This document shows positions 23,585 to 31,292 of a stretch of DNA of 64,000 nucleotides, piece after piece. This DNA is from JALYLC01 sp035696365. Lineage in GTDB: Bacteria > Actinomycetota > Thermoleophilia > Gaiellales > JALYLC01. The stretch's first letter is position 1, and each line of letters starts with the position of its first letter. The stretch is taken from assembly GCA_035696365.1 (NCBI GenBank), contig DASRQS010000052.1, forward strand, positions 148,159 through 212,158, read 5' to 3'. A program made the translations under genes and the position numbers. The notes beneath the pieces were generated by a model, which searched no databases, had not been told where the DNA came from, and saw only the letters and a program-made list of their open reading frames with translations.

Positions 23585-25717
23585 GTGACCATCGGCCGTC
23601 AGGGCCCTGTGTACGGCGCGCGCCGGCCCATCCTGCGCGTGCTCTTCACCCTGGTCATGAATGCCGTGGCGCTGCTCCTCGCAAGCTGGCTGCTCGACGG
23701 CTTCACGCTCGGCTCCGATCGCCAGGCGCTCGGCCTGGCGATCGTGCTCGGCGTCGTCAACGCGCTCATCGGGCCCGTGCTGACGCGCCTGACGCTGCCC
23801 GTCACCGTGCTCACGCTGGGGTTCGGCGGGCTGGTCGTGACGGGTGTGCTCGTCCTGCTCGCGGCCAAGGTGTATGGCCACGGAGTCCAGGTCGACGGCA
23901 TCTTGACCGGTATCGCGGTGGCCCTCATCGTCGCGGTCGTCAACTGCGTGGTCACCGCCGTCCTATCGATCGACGACGACGATTTCTGGTACCGCAACGT
24001 CGTCCGCCGCCAGAGCCGCCGGCACGGCTATGCGTCCGCCACCGGAGGTGAGGCTCCGGGGATACTCTTCCTCGAGATCGACGGCCTCGGCCACGAGGTG
24101 CTGCGCCTCGCGATGCGCGCGGGCAGCGCACCCACGATGGCGCGGATGCTGCGCGACGGCTCGCACAACCTGATGGGCTGGGAATGCGACTGGTCGTCGC
24201 AGACCGGCGCGATGCAGGCGGGCATCCTGCACGGCTCGAACTGGGACATGCCGGCCTTTCGCTGGTGGGAGAAGGAGCGCGGGCGCGCCATGGTCTCGAA
24301 CCGCCCGCGCGACGCCGCCGAGATCGAGGCGCGGCATTCCAACGGCGTCGGCCTCCTGCACGACGGTGGCGCAAGCCGGGCGAACCTCGTGTCGGGCGAC
24401 GCCCCCTTCTCGCTGCTCACGATGAGCACCGTGCTGAGCCGGCGGAGCGGGCCTGTCGGGCGCGACTACTACGCCTACTTCGCCAACCCCTACAGCATGG
24501 TGCGCACGATGGCGCTCGTGACTGCCGAGGTGGCGACCGAGCTGTGGCAGCAGACGCGCCAGAAGCGCATGGACATCGTCCCTCGAGTGCATCGCGGCTG
24601 GTTCCCCTTTCCGCTGCTGCGCGCGTTCACCAATGTGATCCAGCGTGACCTCGAGGTCGCCGCGACCGTTCAGGATCTCTACGCCGGGCGGCCTGTGATC
24701 TACACGATGTTCCTCGGCTACGACGAGGTCGCGCACCACTCTGGCATCGAGCGCGCCGAGACGCTGCGTGAGCTGCAGAAGATCGATCGCCAGATCGCGC
24801 GCCTCGAGCGGGCGGCATTCGACGCGCCCCGCGAGTACGAGCTGGTCATGCTCTCCGATCACGGTCAGACGCAGGGCGCCACGTTCCGCCAGCGCTACGG
24901 CGAGACGCTCGAGGACATCGTCAACGAGCTGACACGTGCCGACAACGTCGAGGCCACAGGGCAGGGCGATGAGGGATGGGGATACGTCTCGGCGGCAGCG
25001 ACGGAGATCGCGGGGGCCGGCGGAGCGCTTGCGGCAGGCGTGCGAGCGGTGACGCACCGTTCACGGAAGGACGACGGCGCGGTCGAGCTCGGGGCGAGAC
25101 GCGACGAGGCCGGCCGCAGGCGCAAGGCCGCGGCCGACAGCGAGAGCGTTCCCGAGGTCGTGGTAATGGCGTCGGGCTGCCTTGGACTCGTCTACCTGGC
25201 GCGCGAGCCGGGGCGCGTGACGCTCGAACGCATGGCGGAGCTCTACCCGCACCTCGTCGAGGGCCTCCGCCGGCACCCGGGCATCGGCTTCCTGCTCGTG
25301 CGTTCGACCGAGCACGGCGCCGTCGTGCTCGGGCCGAGCGGCACTCGCTTCCTCGCAGACGACCGCATCGAGGGCGAGGATCCACTCGAGCCATTCGGGC
25401 CCAACGCGGCGCGCCACCTCCGCCGTACCGACTCCTTTCCCCACTGCGCCGACATCGCGGTGAACTCGGCGTTCTGGGACGACGTGGGCGAGGTCGCGGC
25501 CTTCGAGGAGCTCGTGGGCTCCCACGGTGGCATGGGCGGCGCCCAGAGCTACCCGTTCGTGCTGTACCCCACCGCGCTCGGTGCCCCGAGCGACGCCGTG
25601 GTCGGCGCGGAGCAACTCCACCTGCTCTTCCGCAGCTGGCTCGCCGCGCTCGGGCACGAGGCATTCAGCGCGCCGTTCGTGCCGGCGCACGCGCAGCGTG
25701 AGGCGGCCGACCGCTGA
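23585..25717 (+). CDS. Holin-4-like membrane domain fused to alkaline-phosphatase-superfamily enzyme
   Basis: A 710-residue fusion. Residues ~15-130 are a four-helix PF04020-like module ('VLGVVNALIGPVLTRLTLPV'). From ~155 on there is a phosphodiesterase/nucleotide-pyrophosphatase-type domain with metal motifs 'LFLEIDGLG' (first Asp), 'MFLGYDEVAHHSG' and 'LVMLSDHGQTQG'. A 'GSHGGMGG' motif near the C-terminus likely supplies the last ligand. The catalytic domain is probably cytoplasmic or peripheral, since no signal peptide precedes it. The substrate may be a lipid or nucleotide phosphodiester; this is not resolvable here. The GTG start at 23585 has no clear ribosome-binding site. Confidence 0.85.
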   Translation: MTIGRQGPVYGARRPILRVLFTLVMNAVALLLASWLLDGFTLGSDRQALGLAIVLGVVNALIGPVLTRLTLPVTVLTLGFGGLVVTGVLVLLAAKVYGHGVQVDGILTGIAVALIVAVVNCVVTAVLSIDDDDFWYRNVVRRQSRRHGYASATGGEAPGILFLEIDGLGHEVLRLAMRAGSAPTMARMLRDGSHNLMGWECDWSSQTGAMQAGILHGSNWDMPAFRWWEKERGRAMVSNRPRDAAEIEARHSNGVGLLHDGGASRANLVSGDAPFSLLTMSTVLSRRSGPVGRDYYAYFANPYSMVRTMALVTAEVATELWQQTRQKRMDIVPRVHRGWFPFPLLRAFTNVIQRDLEVAATVQDLYAGRPVIYTMFLGYDEVAHHSGIERAETLRELQKIDRQIARLERAAFDAPREYELVMLSDHGQTQGATFRQRYGETLEDIVNELTRADNVEATGQGDEGWGYVSAAATEIAGAGGALAAGVRAVTHRSRKDDGAVELGARRDEAGRRRKAAADSESVPEVVVMASGCLGLVYLAREPGRVTLERMAELYPHLVEGLRRHPGIGFLLVRSTEHGAVVLGPSGTRFLADDRIEGEDPLEPFGPNAARHLRRTDSFPHCADIAVNSAFWDDVGEVAAFEELVGSHGGMGGAQSYPFVLYPTALGAPSDAVVGAEQLHLLFRSWLAALGHEAFSAPFVPAHAQREAADR

Positions 25718-25872
25718 GGGCCTGTCTCCGTAGGGCGTGGCGCCTGGCGAGTGGCGAGCGTAGCCTGGGGGCGATCGACCCGCGGTTCGATCAGGACCGA
25801 TCTCACAGGGGTCGAGCGCGTTCCAGGCGCCCCTCGACGCCGCCAGGCGCCACGCCCTACGGAGACAGGCCC
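25718..25872. mobile_element. MITE-like element with 32-bp perfect terminal inverted repeats
   Basis: Bases 25718-25749 and 25841-25872 are exact reverse complements (arm starts GGGCCTGTCTCCGTAGGG). The 91-base interior has no ORF. The left end abuts the phosphatase stop codon (25715-25717). No target-site duplication is evident. A non-autonomous transposon or a very long hairpin are both possible. Confidence 0.65.
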
Positions 25873-25993
25873 CAAGGCGCTCTCACTGAAGAGCATGGTG
25901 ACTGGGGTGCACCAAGGCGCCCGACTGCCGGACCGCAGGCAATCCACACGGTCCGACGCCACGCTCATTTTCCGTGAGAACGCCTAAGCAGCT

Positions 25994-26395
25994 CTACGCG
26001 GTTGCAACCGCGGGGGAACCCACGTCCGCGCTGTCCGAGCCTTGCAGCAGGCGCGCCTTCTCGTTGTGGAATTCCTCGTCGGTCAGCTTGCCGCGGTCGT
26101 GCAGGTCGGCGAGCATCTTGATCTGCTCGGCTGTCGTGGTCGGCGAGTAGCTCTCGACGAAATCGCGGTTGGCGGTATCCATCACGCGCCGCTCCTCGGG
26201 CGTCGCGCCGGGCTTGCGCATGAGCAGGTAGATCAGGGTGCCGAAGAACGGGATGAAGATCACAACGGCGAGCCAGATGGCCTTGCTGACGCCGCGAACA
26301 TCGTCGCGCCGGAAGATGTCCAGCACGGCGAACCCCCACACCAGGATCAGCGGGATGTAGATCAGAAGCAGGAAGAACGCGTCCCAGAAACTCAT
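25994..26395 (-). CDS. PLDc_N-type membrane protein with C-terminal SHOCT domain
   Basis: A 133-residue protein. Two N-terminal helices ('FFLLLIYIPLILVWGFAVLD' and 'AIWLAVVIFIPFFGTLIYLL') form the PLDc_N module, which despite its name occurs widely in small membrane proteins. Residues ~85-115 are a SHOCT domain ('QIKMLADLHDRGKLTDEEF'). The family's role is unknown. It is followed upstream by another SHOCT membrane protein on the same strand. Confidence 0.85.
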   Translation of the reverse strand: MSFWDAFFLLLIYIPLILVWGFAVLDIFRRDDVRGVSKAIWLAVVIFIPFFGTLIYLLMRKPGATPEERRVMDTANRDFVESYSPTTTAEQIKMLADLHDRGKLTDEEFHNEKARLLQGSDSADVGSPAVATA

Positions 26396-26438
26396 CGTGT
26401 GGTCTCCTTGTCGTGCGGGTCGGGATTGACAGTAGGAG

Positions 26439-27797
26439 TCAGGATCGAGTCTCCGTCAGGACACGTTCCTTCTCCCGTGCGAACTCGTCGTCGTCGAGCA
26501 CGCCGCTGGCGCGCAACTCGCCGAGACGGCCGAGACGCTCGAGACGCGTATCCTCGGGCTCCGGCACCGCTACAGCGGGCGCGCGGCCCCGAGCGGAGAA
26601 CGAGATCGGTTGCCGCTCGGCATCCGGGAACTCGCGCTCGGTCATCCGGCGGAGGACCTCGAGACCGAGGATCGCGGACGCAATCAGGATCGTCATCGTC
26701 ACCCAGTTGCTGGTAGCCGGCGTGGGCGACCACGCGAGCAGGAGCACCACCACGGCTGTCAGGGCCCCGTAGGCCTGCCATGGGTCGCGCAGGGAGGGCG
26801 CGAGGAAGCGCCGGGTAGCGGTCGCGCGCCTGCCGGGCCCTGCGATCCAGGCACCGACGAGGCCGACGAGGCCGACGAAGACAATCGACACCACGGCCAG
26901 CTTGAGCGGATCCGTCGCGATCCACCACACCTCGTGGGCAGCGGGACGCACCGAAGCGTCGGCCACGACACGGTCGATCAGCTGGTCGCCCAGCACACGG
27001 CGGAAGAAGATCAGCACCAGACCGGCCGCTATCAGCCCGAGCGCGCACGCACGCAGCGCTCGCCGGCGGTCGGGTGCGACCCAGATCGCGGCGGCGAAGA
27101 TCAGGATGACAACGATCACGATCAGCGCTGCGACCGCCCGCAGACCGCGAACCGCCTTCTGCGCGAGCGATAGCTGGTTGGATCGGAGCAGGACGATGCG
27201 CCCCGCATTGGGGGGCAGCCGCCCGTTCACGCGATCGGCCAGGCCGACGCGGCCCGTGACCTGCTGGACGATCGGCCGCAGGTCGAGGGTCACCTCGCCG
27301 CCGCTCGTGCGCAGCGCGCCCGTGTCGTCCTCGATCAGGTGCACGAGCTGGCGGTTCGCCCGCTCGTTGGCCAGCCGCCAGGCCTGCAGGACGCGGGGCC
27401 TCGCCAGCGCTTCCTGGATGACACGCTGAGCCGAGTCACGCAGGCCGGCGGCCGCCGGTGCCGCAAGGGGCTGGGCCCTCGGTGGCAGTACCGCGCGAAT
27501 CTGACCCGCGATGTCCACGTTGGAGTACACCTGGTCGACGAGATAGGTCGAGAGCGCCTGGCGGACCGTGTCGTTCTCGAGCGCCTTCGCGCTCGTGTCG
27601 CTCCAGGTCTTCGAGTTGAGCCCGACCCGCTCCACCCACACCGCAAGGGCGCCCACGATGAGCAGGAGCGTGCCCAGCGCGACGAGGCCGCGCATCGCAT
27701 AGCGTCGCCGGCGCGTGTTGCGGCGACCCCCGCCCGGCGCGCTTTCAGCGTCCGTCTCCAGCCCGCCGCTCGGAACCTGACCAGGGTGCGCCTCCAC
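26439..27797 (-). CDS. Multi-helix membrane protein with C-terminal SHOCT domain
   Basis: A 452-residue protein (GTG start). There is one helix near 37-57, a ~150-residue exported domain ('TVRQALSTYLVDQVYSNVDI'), and four more helices between ~215 and ~395. The protein ends in a SHOCT segment ('RLGELRASGVLDDDEFARE'). The exported part resembles an actinobacterial family of unknown function often called an integral membrane protein. It shares a divergent promoter region, containing a GGGTGA-type palindrome, with the small gene at 27927. Confidence 0.78.
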   Translation of the reverse strand: MEAHPGQVPSGGLETDAESAPGGGRRNTRRRRYAMRGLVALGTLLLIVGALAVWVERVGLNSKTWSDTSAKALENDTVRQALSTYLVDQVYSNVDIAGQIRAVLPPRAQPLAAPAAAGLRDSAQRVIQEALARPRVLQAWRLANERANRQLVHLIEDDTGALRTSGGEVTLDLRPIVQQVTGRVGLADRVNGRLPPNAGRIVLLRSNQLSLAQKAVRGLRAVAALIVIVVILIFAAAIWVAPDRRRALRACALGLIAAGLVLIFFRRVLGDQLIDRVVADASVRPAAHEVWWIATDPLKLAVVSIVFVGLVGLVGAWIAGPGRRATATRRFLAPSLRDPWQAYGALTAVVVLLLAWSPTPATSNWVTMTILIASAILGLEVLRRMTEREFPDAERQPISFSARGRAPAVAVPEPEDTRLERLGRLGELRASGVLDDDEFAREKERVLTETRS

Positions 27798-27874
27798 GAC
27801 GACGTTGTCCCCGACGCGCGCGACAGTCGCATCACCCGTAGAGGGCGAGAAGCGCCCTTGACAGATCGCGGCGG

Positions 27875-27893
27875 CTCACCCGCGGGGGGTGAC
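27875..27893. promoter_or_regulatory. YTCACCC-N5-GGGTGAR palindrome, site 6
   Basis: CTCACCC-GCGGG-GGGTGAC lies between the divergent genes starting at 27797 (-) and 27927 (+), 34 bases from the latter. Confidence 0.6.
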
Positions 27894-27926
27894 GCTTCGC
27901 CTACGGGGCAGGCGAATGCTTGCGTG

Positions 27927-28136
27927 GTGGCCAGCCGCTACGAGATTCGCATCAAGGGACGGGTGAGCGACGCGCTCCTGCCGCACTTCGAAGGTCTGTC
28001 TGCACATGTGGAGCCGGTCGAGACGACGCTTTACGGGAAAATCGAGGATCAGGCGGCCCTGCACGGCCTGCTCGAGCGCATCGAGGCTCTCGGCCTCGAG
28101 CTCATCGAGGTGCGCCGCACCGCCGGAGACCCTTGA
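27927..28136 (+). CDS. Small conserved protein of ACT-like appearance, unknown
   Basis: A 69-residue protein with a GTG start (an adjacent GTG at 27924 is also possible). It reads 'SRYEIRIKGRVSDALLPHF', then 'LHGLLERIEALGLELIEVRR'. Short proteins with this beta-alpha pattern are common in actinobacteria as hypothetical proteins. There is no motif for a known activity. It lies just after palindrome site 6 and before the duplicated leader of the response regulator. Confidence 0.6.
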   Translation: MASRYEIRIKGRVSDALLPHFEGLSAHVEPVETTLYGKIEDQAALHGLLERIEALGLELIEVRRTAGDP

Positions 28137-28173
28137 GCAACAACCCGATGCGCCGTTGTTGCAGACATCCTTA

Positions 28174-28266
28174 GCCAATAGGGTGGGAAAATGCTTCGCG
28201 TAGTCAGCGCCGATGCTCTCCCTGGCCAATAGGGTAGGAAAATGCTTCGCGTAGTCATCGCCGATG
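28174..28266 (+). repeat. Tandem 42-bp duplication of a translation start region
   Basis: Bases 28174-28215 and 28225-28266 match with two differences (period 51). Each copy holds the leader plus an ATG and the first codons of the response regulator. The upstream copy opens a 13-codon frame ('MLRVVSADALPGQ') that stops at 28232, ten bases before the real ATG. Confidence 0.8.
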
Positions 28267-28910
28267 ATCATCTGCTCGTGCGCGAAGGGCTTCAGCGCAT
28301 TCTCGAATCGACCCACGACCTCGATCTGGCAGGCATCGCCTCAGATGGGGACGGGCTGCTCGCGATGGTCGAGCGCACACGACCCGACATCGTCGTCACC
28401 GATGTCCGTATGCCCCCTTCCGGCGAGGGCGAGGGCATCCGCGTGGCCAACGAGCTGAGCGGGCGCTTTCCGGAGATCGCGGTGCTCGCCCTCAGTCAGT
28501 ACGCCGACCCGGCGTACGCCCGGGCGTTCTTCCGCCACGGTGCGAGCAGCCGGGGGTACCTCTTGAAGGACCGCCTGCTGGCGCCGCGCGAGTTGCTGGC
28601 CGCGATCATCGAGGTCGGCGGTGGCGGCACGGTCATCGATTCATCCATCGTCGACGCGCTCGTCTCGCTGCGCTCCCAGGACGGATCCTTCCGGCTCAGT
28701 GCCCTTACACCGCGCGAGCGCGAGGTCCTGGCCGAGGTTGCGGGCGGCAAGAGCAACTCCGCCATCGCGCGCTCGCTCGTGATCACCCGCCGATCGGTCG
28801 AGCACCACATCACGGCGATCTTCGCGAAGCTCGATCTGCCCGCCGAAGAAGAGGTCAGCCGGCGCGTCCAGGCCACGCTCCTGTACCTGGCCGACCGCGA
28901 CTCCGTGTAA
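28242..28910 (+). CDS. Orphan NarL/LuxR-family response regulator
   Basis: A 222-residue regulator: receiver with D8-D9, phospho-acceptor D54 ('VVTDVRMP') and Lys in 'YLLKD', then a LuxR helix-turn-helix ('LTPREREVLAEVAGGKSNS', 'RRSVEHHITAIFAKL'). No kinase is adjacent. The receiver type, with 'SQYADPAYARAFF', often pairs with HisKA_3 kinases, and the MASE1 kinase 5 kb away is such a kinase. Its start region is duplicated in tandem upstream. It sits inside the zone of GGGTGA palindromes and is a candidate binder. Confidence 0.92.
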   Translation: MLRVVIADDHLLVREGLQRILESTHDLDLAGIASDGDGLLAMVERTRPDIVVTDVRMPPSGEGEGIRVANELSGRFPEIAVLALSQYADPAYARAFFRHGASSRGYLLKDRLLAPRELLAAIIEVGGGGTVIDSSIVDALVSLRSQDGSFRLSALTPREREVLAEVAGGKSNSAIARSLVITRRSVEHHITAIFAKLDLPAEEEVSRRVQATLLYLADRDSV

Positions 28911-28917
28911 CGCTCGC

Positions 28918-28936
28918 CTCACCTGGCGCGGGTGAG
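28918..28936. promoter_or_regulatory. YTCACCC-N5-GGGTGAR palindrome, site 7
   Basis: CTCACCT-GGCGC-GGGTGAG lies just after the response regulator stop and 35 bases before the channel ATG. It covers a possible GTG start at 28932, which argues for the downstream ATG. Confidence 0.6.
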
Positions 28937-28970
28937 GAGGAACCGGCACCCGCTCGCAAGCCTTCTCGTG

Positions 28971-29396
28971 ATGCGAATGGGCCCGCGGATCGAGCAACAA
29001 CTCGTCTCGCTCACGATCTGGCGGGCCGTGCGCCTGGTGATCGCGTTGACGGTCATCATCGTTGTGCTCGCCGCTGTACTCGAGCGCCTGGCGGAGCCGC
29101 ACACCTTCACGGGCATGGGCCTCGCCCTGTGGTGGGCGGTGGTCACCGTTGCCACCGTCGGCTACGGGGACTACACCCCTCACACCCCCATCGGCCGCCT
29201 CGTCGGCGCCGCCACGATCCTCTTCTCGATGGCGCTCATCCCGACGGTGACGGCTCTCGTTGTGGCCGCGCTCGTGACGAAGGTGCAGCGCCAGCGCGGC
29301 GTGGACGAGGCAGATCACCTGAGCGAGATCGCACGAAGGCTCGAAGCCATCGAGGAACGGCTGCCGCGACAGCCCGCCGCGCCGGAGGACACCTAG
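28971..29396 (+). CDS. Two-helix potassium channel
   Basis: A 141-residue ion channel subunit. The first helix is near 20-40, the pore loop has the K+ selectivity filter 'TVGYGDYTP' and a second helix follows ('ATILFSMALIPTVTALVVAAL'). A short basic-acidic coiled tail ends the protein ('HLSEIARRLEAIEERL'), which may help tetramer assembly. The ATG at 28971 is preferred over an in-frame GTG at 28932 because that GTG lies inside a palindromic operator. Confidence 0.88.
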   Translation: MRMGPRIEQQLVSLTIWRAVRLVIALTVIIVVLAAVLERLAEPHTFTGMGLALWWAVVTVATVGYGDYTPHTPIGRLVGAATILFSMALIPTVTALVVAALVTKVQRQRGVDEADHLSEIARRLEAIEERLPRQPAAPEDT

Positions 29397-29420
29397 CGCG
29401 ACGCGCACCCCGTCCGCCAA

Positions 29421-29439
29421 ATCATCCCGTGCGGGTGAT
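29421..29439. promoter_or_regulatory. YTCACCC-N5-GGGTGAR palindrome, site 8
   Basis: ATCATCC-CGTGC-GGGTGAT lies 25 bases past the channel stop, in the gap between the channel and the convergent BI-1 gene. No gene start is clear downstream. A 48-codon frame from an ATG at 29438 (product starting 'MAGRPRRETLS') runs into the BI-1 gene and is doubtful. Confidence 0.45.
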
Positions 29440-29558
29440 GGCAGGGAGGCCACGGCGCGAGACGCTCTCGGTGCGCAGGCGGGCGGCCGGACATATCGGC
29501 ACCCTCCCTTCAAGCGGCGGGCGGTGCGTGCAAATCCTCGTCCCGCCTGCGCCAGAAC

Positions 29559-30212
29559 TCACCGCCGGCCGAAGATGTTGAGCAGCAGCAGGAAGACGTT
29601 GAGGATGTCGAGGAAGATCGATGCGGCGAGGAGCGGCGCGGCCTTGATGTCGCTCGAGCGGCGCAGCCGCTGGAAGTCGAACATCGTGAAGCCGGCGAAG
29701 ATCACGAGCCCGAGGATCGAGTAGATCAGGTCGCCGCCCGGGATGTTGACGAAGATCAGGACGATCCCGAACAGGATCAGCGCGATCAGCGCGAAGAAGC
29801 AGATGCGCGCGAGCGCGGAGAGGTCGCGCCGGGTCGCATAGCCCGCTGCGCCGAAGCCGGCGATGAAGAGCGCGGTCGAGGCGCCCGCCTGCCAGACAGC
29901 CTGCGGATTCGTGCTCGCGTAATACGCGATCGTGGGTGCGACCGCCAGGCCGATCAGCACGCCGAAGCCGAAGAGCAGGCCGATCGAGAGCTGCTCCGAG
30001 CGTTCGATGGCGAACCTGATGCCGATCAGGCAGACGAACGAGAGGATGAAGAACAGCAGGCCCGCGCCCGAGGAGAGATCGCGGCCGAGATAGGCGCCCC
30101 CGGCGAAGAACGCGGCCGTGATGGCGACCAGGGCCATGGTGTGCGCAAAGAGCGTGCGCGCCTCGTCGTGCGAGATCGCGGTCGGTTCGATGGTGGTGTC
30201 GCGGGAGGACAT
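29559..30212 (-). CDS. Bax inhibitor-1 (YccA/YbhL) family membrane protein
   Basis: A 217-residue protein with about seven helices. 'FAGFTMFDFQRLRRSSD' near the C-terminus and 'LAASIFLDILNVFLLLLNIF' at the end are hallmarks of the BI-1 family. Members are proton- or calcium-permeable channels or modulators of membrane proteases such as FtsH. It is divergent from the AOC-like gene across a 271-base region holding two palindromes. Confidence 0.9.
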   Translation of the reverse strand: MSSRDTTIEPTAISHDEARTLFAHTMALVAITAAFFAGGAYLGRDLSSGAGLLFFILSFVCLIGIRFAIERSEQLSIGLLFGFGVLIGLAVAPTIAYYASTNPQAVWQAGASTALFIAGFGAAGYATRRDLSALARICFFALIALILFGIVLIFVNIPGGDLIYSILGLVIFAGFTMFDFQRLRRSSDIKAAPLLAASIFLDILNVFLLLLNIFGRR

Positions 30213-30287
30213 GGCGCTCCTTGCGGTCGAGAGGATGCGCGCCGCACGCGGTGGTCTCGTGTGCCGACGATCGACGTGTCCCTGTAT

Positions 30288-30408
30288 GGAAACACGTTTC
30301 CGCCCGGCGCGCAGGCGGGTTCGTCCCGGCCTCCAGGCCGCCGGGCAGGGCGATCGTCACGGCAGCATCTTCGATCTCCTTTTTGGAATGCGCGTCTACC
30401 GGGTAGAC
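30288..30408. promoter_or_regulatory. Two short perfect palindromes in a divergent promoter region
   Basis: GGAAAC-AC-GTTTCC (30288-30301) and GTCTACC-G-GGTAGAC (30394-30408) lie between the BI-1 start (30212) and the AOC-like start (30484). Each could be an operator; no factor can be named. Confidence 0.45.
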
Positions 30409-30483
30409 GGCACTGCACGGGCGAGCGAAGAGAAGACTCGCCGTCGTCCGGACGCCACGTCCCATATCGGCAGGAGGCAAATC

Positions 30484-30966
30484 ATGCGAAGGACACTCCT
30501 CGGCGCCGCCGTCGCGGCGTGCGCGATGCTCGCGGTCGTCGCGGTCTCGAGTGCGCTCGCGAGGAGCAAGCACCATGGACATGGGGGAATCACGATCCAC
30601 GTCGTGGAGCGCGCCACCAGCGACACCCCGGTCGACAACGCGCCGGCCCGCGACTCGGTCGGCGACACGCTGGCCTTCGGGAACGCGGTCTACGACGCGA
30701 CCAACACGACGCAGATCGGCACCGACGGCGGCCAGTGCGTGCGCACGGTACCCGGCGTGTCGTTCGAATGCGCCTGGACGACCATGCTGAAGGACGGCCA
30801 GATCACGGTCGAGGGACCCTTCCTCGACGCAGGCGACAGTACCCTCGCGATCACGGGCGGCACGGGCGCCTACCGGACGGCGCGCGGGACGATGGACCTG
30901 CACGCGCGCAACGCCCAGGGCAGCGAATTCGACTTCACGTTCCACGTCATCGACGCGGGACGCTGA
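30484..30966 (+). CDS. Secreted allene-oxide-cyclase-like barrel protein
   Basis: A 160-residue protein with a signal peptide (cleavage near 'SALARS'), a His-rich start ('KHHGHGG') and a beta-barrel domain of the AOC-like/dirigent type: 'GDTLAFGNAVYDATNTTQIG', 'CAWTTMLKDGQITVEGPF', and 'AITGGTGAYRTARGTMDLHA', which is the family signature. In actinobacteria this fold is common in secreted proteins without plant-like activity. AGGAGG precedes the ATG at 30484. Confidence 0.85.
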   Translation: MRRTLLGAAVAACAMLAVVAVSSALARSKHHGHGGITIHVVERATSDTPVDNAPARDSVGDTLAFGNAVYDATNTTQIGTDGGQCVRTVPGVSFECAWTTMLKDGQITVEGPFLDAGDSTLAITGGTGAYRTARGTMDLHARNAQGSEFDFTFHVIDAGR

Positions 30967-30977
30967 CACGTACGGGT

Positions 30978-31004
30978 GGGCGTCCGGCCTCGCGCCGGGC
31001 GCCC
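30978..31004. terminator. Hairpin after the AOC-like gene
   Basis: GGGCGTCCGGC pairs with GCCGGGCGCCC (one wobble position) starting 12 bases past the stop codon. It is typical of a GC-rich terminator, without a clear T-run. Confidence 0.65.
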
Positions 31005-31247
31005 AAGGGCGGGATCATCTGACCCAGATCTGATCCAGCAGGATCCCCCAACCCGGGGTTCGCCCGGACGTTTCCGGTACGCAACCAGGCGCCGGGCCAG
31101 GGGCTCCGACGGCGCGACGGATCGTCCCGACCGCAACGCTGCCGCCGGTGAAGACGTGACCAGGGGCAGGTGAGCGGTGCCTTCGTACCCGACCGTCAGC
31201 GAGGTCTGGCTGCGGCTGCTCGAGTCCCGTCGCTGACAGGCCCGACT

Positions 31248-31278
31248 GCACACATCGGGGTCAGACCCCAGAGTGTGC
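31248..31278. terminator. GGGGTCAGACCCC-core hairpin between convergent genes
   Basis: GCACAC and GTGTGC flank the core GGGGTCAGACCCC in imperfect arms. It lies 14 bases past the kinase stop and belongs to the same dispersed family as the hairpins at 4528, 11011 and 51601. Confidence 0.6.
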
Positions 31279-31292
31279 GCGGTCAGCAGTGC

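Larger units (their letters stand above)
30967..31292. other. Gene-free convergent spacer
   Basis: Apart from the hairpins at 30978-31004 and 31248-31278 I see nothing coding or RNA-like in these 326 bases. They separate the AOC-like gene (+) from the sensor kinase (-). Confidence 0.5.

Noticed and set aside
25997..26012. Perfect palindrome CGCGGTTGCAACCGCG taken as an operator
   Set aside because: It lies in the last codons of the PLDc_N/SHOCT gene; an end-of-gene hairpin is as likely, and no related copy was seen.
28163..28266. CRISPR-like direct repeats upstream of the response regulator
   Set aside because: Only two copies, with the second containing the start of a gene; it is a tandem duplication.
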